A stretch of DNA of 64,000 nucleotides from assembly GCA_023213395.1 (NCBI GenBank), contig CM041465.1:178939741-179003740 (forward strand). The letters run 5' to 3'. The notes under the pieces were generated by a model, which was given only the letters and a program-made list of their open reading frames with translations, was not told the origin of the DNA and ran no database searches. A program made the position numbers and the translations under genes. This stretch comes from Cycas panzhihuaensis. Lineage: Eukaryota; Cycadophyta. Positions 57,817-64,000 of this stretch are shown piece by piece (within the stretch, counting starts at the first letter, position 1; every line of letters begins with the position of its first letter).

Positions 57817-57821
<5 letters not shown>
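57481..57821 (-). repeat. Element C 5' LTR with adjoining primer site
   Basis: 341 bp, the partner of 28071-28411. To the left (57467-57479) the - strand reads GTGGTATCAGAGC. Confidence 0.9.
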
Positions 57822-57908
<87 letters not shown>

Positions 57909-57960
57909 ATGTGTGTGTATATATATAGATACGTACACGCATACACATATATATATATAT
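57819..57960. repeat. Compound microsatellite (AC)n(AT)n(GTAT)n
   Basis: About 21 AC units, then AT units, then GTAT repeats and mixed TA/TG runs. It starts at the last bases of the C LTR (TTACA|CACACA) and ends at the palindrome. Confidence 0.95.
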
Positions 57961-59423
57961 TATCACCTCAAACAATACTAAAGACCATTTATGGCATCAA
58001 TGCCTTGGTTGTTTAAAAATATAAAGCTTAAACCTTATGTCTAGGCTTTAAATGGTACATGGTTTACTAAAATTTAAGAGATACAACAATATATATGAAG
58101 CTTGACTTAAGGGAAAACAACATAGAGTAAAATTCCCTTCCAAAAATACATGGAGAGCCTCACAACCATTAGAGTTGTTCCACTTAGATATTTATGGGCC
58201 CATGCCAATGCAATCACATAATAGGAGCATGTGTTTCATCACATTTATAGATGATTTCTCAAAGAAAGTATGGGTTTATTTCTTGAGAAATAAGTACCAA
58301 GCCCTAGAAAATTTTAAAAAGTTCAAAGTTATAGTTGAAAATGAAAGTGATATGACAATCAAGACCCTCAGATTAGATAATGGTAGTGAGTACATCTCTA
58401 ATTAATTCAATAATGTTTGTAAGGAACATGGTATCTAATACCAATTCTCTGCATCTCACACACTACAATAAAGTGATATAACTAAAACGATGAACTAGGC
58501 ATCGGTGAACAAAGGGAAAACCATTCTTAGTACTACAAATCTTACCACCAAATTTTAGGTTGATGCCATAGCCACAGCTGCATACCTAACTAACATGAGT
58601 CCCATAGTTATGGTTAGGAACATTACTCCTAAAGAAGATTGGTTAGGTTAGAAACCAATAGTAGCATACTTAAAGATTTTTAAATGCACGATATATAAAC
58701 TTATTCCAAAGGACAACAAAAAGAAACTTGATGATAAGAGCCTAAAATGCAACTTTCTTGGCTATGTACTTGGTTGCAAAGCCTATAAAGTGTTTGATAT
58801 GGTTGGTAACTAAGCTTACACAGCATGGGATGTAATATGTACAGAAGATATATAGGACCTAACTCCACCTTAACCTCAATTTGTAGCTATAGATGAAGTT
58901 AGTGTGTCTCAAGTAATTCTTTGATAAATTCTAGAGCCACCAATATCAGCCTCCTCTTACACTCTAGGTCCTTCATCAATTCTAATAACCTCTACATCAA
59001 CAACATAAGTAAGCATAACCTTGCCACTAATTTTAGATGATGACCTTTAGGTGGAAGCCATTACTATTCAATCACCTCTTAAGTAGATATAATAGTTACT
59101 AAAGGATGCTCCTCCTCCTCCTCCCACAACTCTTAAAAGGCCTTAAAAAATAAGACACCCATAAATTTTGCCCTAATGGCATGTGTCCTTGAAATACTTG
59201 AGCCTTCCACATTTGAGGAGGCAATAAAAGACCAAATATAGAAAGCAACTATGGATTAATAGATGAACTCCATCATAAAAAATGACACTTGGAAGCTAAC
59301 CGATTCTACCTAGGAAGAAATCAATTGATTATAGATGGCTATATAAGACGAAATTCCATGCAAATGGCACCGTCAAAGATCACAAATCTCGTCTTATAAT
59401 AAGAGGTTTCAAACAACAAGAGG
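57959..59423 (+). repeat. Left arm of 1.46-kb palindrome (copia integrase/RT fragment)
   Basis: The reverse complement of 59453-60915 with about 5% difference over the 400 bases compared by eye. On + it reads copia integrase (L-D-I-Y-G-P-M-P-M, D-D-F-S-K-K-V-W-V-Y-F, T-L-R-L-D-N-G-S-E-Y) and the RT start (D-Q-I-stop-K-A-T-M-D, I-R-G-F-K-Q-Q-E-G-I-D-Y-D). It shares stops with the right arm, for instance after E-Y-I-S-N, so the duplication came after the element had begun to decay. Confidence 0.92.
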
Positions 59424-59452
59424 GGATTGACTATGATTAGAGGGGATTGAAA
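59424..59452. other. Palindrome spacer (29 bp)
   Basis: AGGGGATTGA occurs at 59421-59430 and again at 59441-59450, around CTATGATTAG. The short direct repeat at the turn point is what template switching or microhomology joining would leave. Confidence 0.8.
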
Positions 59453-60915
59453 CCTCTTGTTGTTTGAAACCTTTTATTATAAGGCGAGCTTTGTGATCTC
59501 TGACGGTGCCATTTGCATGGAATTTCGTCTTATATAGCCATCTATAATCAATTGATTTCTTCCTAGGTAGAATCGGTTAGCTTCCAAGTGTTATTTTTTA
59601 TGATGGAGTTCATCTATTCATCCATAGTTACTTTCTATATTTGGTCTTTTATTGCCTCCTCAAATGTGGAAGGCTCAGGTATTTCAAGGACATGTGCTAT
59701 TAGAGCAAAATTTATGGAGTATCTTATTTTTTAAGGCCTTTTAAGAGTTGTGGGAGGAGGAGAAGCATCCTTTAGCAACTATTATACCCACTTAGGAGGT
59801 GATTGAATGCTAATGGATTCCACCTAAAGGTCATCAACTAAAATTAGTAGCAAGGTTATGCTTACTTATGTTGTTGATGTAGAGGTTATTGGAATTGATG
59901 AAGGACCTAGAGTGTAGGAGGAGGCTGGTATTAGTGGCTTTAGAATTTATCCAAGAGTTACTTGAGATACACTAACTTCATCTATAGCTACAAATTGAGG
60001 TTGAGGTGGAGTTAGGTCCTATGTGTCTTCTGTACATATTACATCCTATGCTGTGTAAGCTTAGTTCCCAACCATATCAAATACTTTATAGGCTTTGCAA
60101 CTAAGTACATAGCCAAGGAAGATGTATTTTAGGCTCTTATCATCAAGTTTCTTTCTGTTGCCCTTTGGAATAAGTTTGTATATCATGCATCTAAAAATCT
60201 TTAAGTATGCTACTATTGGTTTCTAACCTAACCAATCTTCTTTTGGAGTAATGTTCCTAACCATAACTATGGGACTCATGTTAGTTAGGTATGCAGCTGT
60301 GGCTATGGCATTAACCTAAAATCTCATGGCAAGATTTGTAGAACTAAGAATGGCTTTCCCTTTGTTCACCAATGCCTAGTTCATCCTTTTAGTTATATCA
60401 CTTTATTGTAGTGTGTGAAATACAGAAAATTGGCATTAGATACCATGTTCCTTACAAACGTTATTGAACTAATTAGAGATGTACTCACTACCATTATCTA
60501 ATTTAAGGGTCTTGATTGTCATATCACTTTCATTTTCAACTATAGCTTTGAACTTTTTAAATTTTTCTAGCGCTTGGTACTTATTTCTCAAGAAATAAAC
60601 CCATACTTTCTTTGAGAAATCATCTATAAATGTGATGAAACACATGCTCCTATTATATGATTGTATTGGCATGGGCCCATAAATATCTAAGTGGACCAAC
60701 TTTAATGGTTGTGAGGCTCTCCATGTATTCTTGGAAGGGAATTTTACTCTATGTTGTTTTCCATTTAGGCAAGCTTCATATATGTTGTTGTATCTCTTAA
60801 ATTTTAGTAAACCATGTACCATTTAAAGCCTAAACATAAGGTTTAAGCTTTATATTTTTAAACAACCAAGGCATTGATGCCATAAATGGTCTTTAGTATT
60901 GTTTGAGGTGATAAT
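59453..60915 (-). repeat. Right arm of palindrome (copia integrase/RT fragment of H)
   Basis: The inverted partner of 57959-59423. This arm is continuous with the rest of element H, so it is the likely original and the left arm the copy. On - the integrase core reads L-V-H-L-D-I-Y-G-P-M-P-I and L-K-L-D-N-G-S-E-Y (60822-60469). Confidence 0.92.
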
Positions 60916-61431
60916 GTCTTTTGAATGTGAGTATTCACCCAGTTCCTGAATACAAAAGGACTCTTCAACAATTACATCCTTCTCCTTATCAAGTTGAGTT
61001 ATATTGGCCATTGGACATGACTCATTTTATGGAGTAGTGGCAAGAGGGACACCATCCAATCTATATAAACCATAGTCTTCATGTCCTATGGCTACAAGTT
61101 TACCTATTGCATAATCTATAATTTTAAAAATGCCCTAGCTAAAGAGGATATTTAGATTCTACTTGTCTATTTGGCTAATGGAGAGCAAGTTCATCTTCAT
61201 TCTTAGTACAAAGAACACATTATTGATGTGGTACATGATGTCAGAATCTTTCAAGGCTATTGGAGCCCTACCAATTTTAGTTATATCATATATTAAATTA
61301 TCACTAAATATGATAATTTGAGTCCTTATATAGTAGGTCTCTTCTAACATCTTTTCTGAATTAGTCATATGTCTCATTGTACCTGAGTCTAGGAGCCAAG
61401 AATTCTCATCAAGTTGAGACGAAAGAGCCAT
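60916..61431 (-). pseudogene. Element H protease and pre-integrase region
   Basis: - strand ORF from 61431: E-N-S-W-L-L-D-S-G-T-M-R-H-M-T is the copia protease active site with intact D-S-G. Then I-G-R-A-P-I-A-L, V-L-R-M-K-M-N-L-L-S-I-S-Q-I-D-K, the usual end of the copia protease region. It leads into the pre-integrase C-x-x-x-K region inside the palindrome arm (G-L-L-K-F..., A-C-L-N-G-K-Q-H, 60820-60760). Confidence 0.8.
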
Positions 61432-61439
61432 AAAGAATA

Positions 61440-62800
61440 GGTTATGGGATGAAGGATCTTGATTGTCTACCCTATTACCTCCTTATTGTTGATTATTTTG
61501 CTGGTTCCTTTGATTTCTATTAGGAAACCACTACCTATTATGTGGTCTTTGGCCTTGAGTAGGTCTAGGATTCCAATTCTATTAGTAGAATTAGCCTTAT
61601 GGTTGAAATGATGACCCTCCCTGTGGATAGTAAGGGCCTCCTTACTATTGAATAGGGCCACCTTATTAGAAATATGGGTCTCCTTATTACAAAATGGGGC
61701 CTCCTTGTTATGGATAAGGAGCTCTTTGTGGAGGGTATGATCCTCCTTATTAATAGTCTTATCTCTATTAAGGGTACCTTAGACCTTGTTGTTGATATGA
61801 AGGTGCTCCTTATTAGTAAATTATGGTTAGTTGTTGATAATAAAGGGAAACGTTTTACAAGATAGGCCCATATAATTAGCTCCCTTGATTTTGCAATAGT
61901 TACAAATCATTTTGATATCTCCTTCATTCAATAATTAGGTGTCCAGTTTTACCACAATAAAGGTAGGTGACATTTGGTCTACTCTATTAGTTCTTTTAAG
62001 GTTGAGTCTATTGTTATTATTAAGACTATTAAGGCTACTAACTTAGATTGATGGAGGATGTGCTAATTGGCTATTGTTGCTACTGAGTTGGATGTTGATA
62101 TGGCTCTTAAGAGATGGTGAGAGAGTTTAAGTATTGAGTTAGATCTTGGTATTGATTAAGCTATTGAGCTTCTCTATTGATAGTCTTGCCTTTTTTGAAT
62201 TATGAGCTATAAAGGTAGGGCCTAAGTAAGATGTAAATGTAATCACAAGCTGATGAAGTATGTTCTCTTCTCATAATAAGAGCCTATCAAAGGTTATAAA
62301 GTCTATTTTTGAATAGTTATCATATAGTTTAGAGACAAATGAGTTATATTCTATAGGTAAGATACTTATAATGCTAGAGACTAAATCATGGTTTGAAGGT
62401 GGCTCATCAAAGATTATTAATTAGTTCTTAATGGTTTGAACTTTAATCAAGTAGTTTATAATATTGCTAGTAAAAGACAATGTAAATAGGTATGATTTAA
62501 GGGTTAGGAAATTAGATTCATCATTTCTCTCTTAGAGGGCATAAAGTATGGTCCATGCCTTATGAGATGTTTAGACTGTTTTGATATTTTGGTCTACTTG
62601 GTCTTCAATAGCTAAGTGGAGGAAGGATAGGCCAATATTATCCTTAGCTTTAAAGTTAGCTAAGGCTATAGGATCTGGAGAAATTATGATGGTAGAATTG
62701 TTGGGATCTTTTATTGGCAAGGTAGGGGTATATCTCCATTGACATAAGCCCAAAAGTCATTCATGATAAGTAAGTTTTTAATTTGTTTGTTTTCATGGTA
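61440..62800 (-). pseudogene. Element H gag
   Basis: The N-terminal part has G-L-C-Q-W-R-Y-T-P-T-L-P and S-F-L-H-L-A-I-E-D-Q-V (62753-62571). The middle has D-F-I-T-F-D-R-L-L-L and the C-terminal part a C-N-Y-C-K-I-K-G zinc-knuckle remnant near 61890. A Q/N/G/R-rich segment with repeated short blocks lies at 61850-61480, where + reads as many TCCTTATTA-like repeats. Numerous stops. Confidence 0.6.
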
Positions 62801-62989
62801 TGAAGTTATTAATGCCAGTTAGTTTAATTATATTAGAGACTATAATTTGTGATTTTATATATATTTTTCAAAATTTTTATTTTGTCTTGTATCTTTAAGG
62901 TTTTATGCTTGTGAACTAATATACCTAAGGGGCTACTAATCTAGAAGTCTAAGTTTTAAGGGTCTCTAGGAAAATTCTCAGTTACTATC

Positions 62990-64000
62990 TATTTCCTAGC
63001 TACCGGGAATGGACATGGATGACTCAACTCAGGTAAGTTTAGGTATACTTCTATCTTCACTTTTAACAGTTCTAGAAATGGTTGATTAAGGCACATTACC
63101 CACATTGCATTTCAATTGATTAACTGCATGATCACTATGCATTATTTTCTTAACCATATTACATCTGAACACCTTTTTAGCCCATGACAACTCAGGCTAC
63201 ACATCCCATGGCATTCCATAACCTTCTTCCATGTCTCCACGATGTCCCCAAGTACCTTTGGCTTCTGCAACCCATATCACATCACTCATTGGTGTGACAC
63301 GACCCTTAGCACCTCGCCTAGGTCTAGCCATCGCTCTATATCCATTCTTTTGTCTATTTTTTGGAGTCTTTGACCATTATTTTTCACTTACTATGGTCCT
63401 CCCAGGCTCTATAACCTCTCCTTGCCACCTTAATACTGTAGAATGCTCCCTTAGGGTCTAAGATTCCCCCATTTTGCTAGCCTCTCGGCTCCCATCTTTT
63501 CTTTTTGTCTCCATTTTCACTGCACCATGGTAAACTCCACAGTACCACTGCAAACTTTGCAGTACCACAAAATTTGCTACGATGTGATTATTCATGACAC
63601 TTTTTTAAACTAACCAGAACTAATTTCACATTAATTGTGAAAATTCCAAATGGCAACAAGATGATTCCCACCCAGGGAAAATCCTAATCGATTATTGAGC
63701 TAGGGTTGGATTAAAAAACCCAAAATCCACTTTATCACTCTCTTCTCATTCATTTTTTACTTTTCTCCAAAAAATACCGTGTAATAGATTCCAACTTTGC
63801 TACACCTATCTTACAACATAGCTACTAGCTCTTGCAACTTAGGAAACACAGGTTACAGGTCTGCAATAAGGCTGACTGAAGGAGAATTATGCACCAAACG
63901 TCATACCAAGCTTAAGTCTCATCTTGCTCATAGTTTTTCTCTCCATCTGCTGCACTACAAGGGTTTCCTCTAGTAAACCCCAAGGGATCTTCCTCTTCAC
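62990..64000 (+). repeat. Element I: 5' part of a second F-family LTR, opposite orientation
   Basis: From 62990 the + strand reads TATTTCCTAGCTACCGGGAATGG. This matches the reverse complement of the F LTR end (TGTTTCCTAGCTACCGGGAATGG). Similarity continues in order through the CTCAGGTA, TGCATGATCACT, CAGTACC and CAAGGGAT blocks. It runs off the window. It is more diverged from the two F LTRs than they are from each other. Confidence 0.75.
63550..63578. other. Stem-loop with CAGTACCA loop (element I LTR)
   Basis: GCAAACTT and AAATTTGC pair with one mismatch around TGCAGTACCACA, the loop shared with the F hairpins. A second CAGTACCACT lies just upstream at 63540-63549. Confidence 0.5.

Larger units (their letters stand above)
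28071..57821 (-). mobile_element. Element C: Ty3/gypsy chromovirus, host of J, F and G
   Basis: LTRs of 341 bp lie at 28071-28411 and 57481-57821, nearly identical in layout (TGGAC...GTTATGTTACA or ATTATGTTACA). On the - strand the right LTR is followed by the tRNA-iMet primer site (57467-57479), and a purine tract (reverse complement of 28412-28428) precedes the left LTR. Pol runs leftwards from 31816 to about 28430. Only about 280 bp separate the primer site from the J insertion, and protease begins on the other side of J, so most of gag is missing. Left flank is (CT)n and right flank (AC)n; no target duplication is visible. Confidence 0.85.
59453..62989 (-). mobile_element. Element H: partial Ty1/copia element, truncated at both ends
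   Basis: On the - strand gag, protease, integrase and the first part of RT follow in copia order. RT stops at the palindrome turn point. The 5' end is cut at 62989/62990 by an F-family LTR. Neither LTR of H is in the window. Confidence 0.82.

Noticed and set aside
57789-58016. A + strand ORF rich in His-Thr and Tyr-Ile repeats.
   Set aside because: It is a translation of the AC/AT microsatellite.
57959-60915. A miRNA precursor.
   Set aside because: The arms are 1.46 kb and come from a retrotransposon. Only an siRNA-type hairpin is reasonable.
1-64000. tRNA, rRNA or snoRNA genes.
   Set aside because: The tRNA-like matches are all retrotransposon primer sites. I saw no cloverleaf or rRNA sequence.

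Overview
This is plant nuclear DNA from a large, retrotransposon-filled genome. It holds one intact host gene, a four-exon SABATH-type carboxyl methyltransferase (24441-25866, + strand). Almost everything else is nested LTR retrotransposons in various stages of decay. The plant tRNA-iMet primer sites, plant chromoviruses, a Tat-like giant gypsy element and a plant mobile domain (PMD) ORF all fit a seed plant. A gymnosperm is plausible from the age and depth of nesting and the style of the SABATH protein, but the sequence does not prove it.

Left block (1-23.6 kb). The window opens inside a decayed Ty3/gypsy chromovirus on the + strand (element A: 1-33, 5818-6148, 18125 to about 20930). Two non-autonomous minus-strand LTR elements split it. 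Element B (34-5817) has a gag-like remnant and a captured fragment of a BYPASS1-like (DUF793) host gene. Element B2 (6149-18124) carries no recognisable protein and was itself invaded by chromovirus D (+, 6781-12458, a single gag-pol frame with many stops) and by non-coding element E (-, 12982-16430). From about 21.7 to 23.6 kb there is an unidentified, stop-riddled coding trace on the - strand.

Gene island (23.6-28.07 kb). The SABATH gene has G-box, W-box and TGACG motifs upstream and AATAAA downstream. Behind it lie three copies of a roughly 190-bp AT-rich sequence. Two of these form the inverted termini of a 1.55-kb DNA element that sits in a (CT)n tract.

Central block (28.07-57.82 kb). 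This is a set of nested insertions. Chromovirus C (-) was split in its protease by J (+), a small gag-only LTR element. J was then split by F and by G. F (-, 33379-50324) is a 16.9-kb Tat-like gypsy element with 2.76-kb LTRs and a perfect CATAC target duplication. G (-, 50500-56791) is a full-length Ty1/copia element. Besides gag-PR-RT-RH-INT, F carries an antisense PMD ORF and, beyond it, a second archaeal-type RNase H next to the 3' LTR. It also has repeated stem-loops that share a GTACC-containing loop.

Right block (57.82-64 kb). A compound (AC)n/(AT)n tract is followed by a 1.46-kb-arm palindrome made from a copia integrase/RT fragment (57959-59423 and 59453-60915). The rest of that copia element (PR, gag) continues on the - strand to 62989, where it is cut by a divergent LTR of the F family in the opposite orientation (62990 to the window end).
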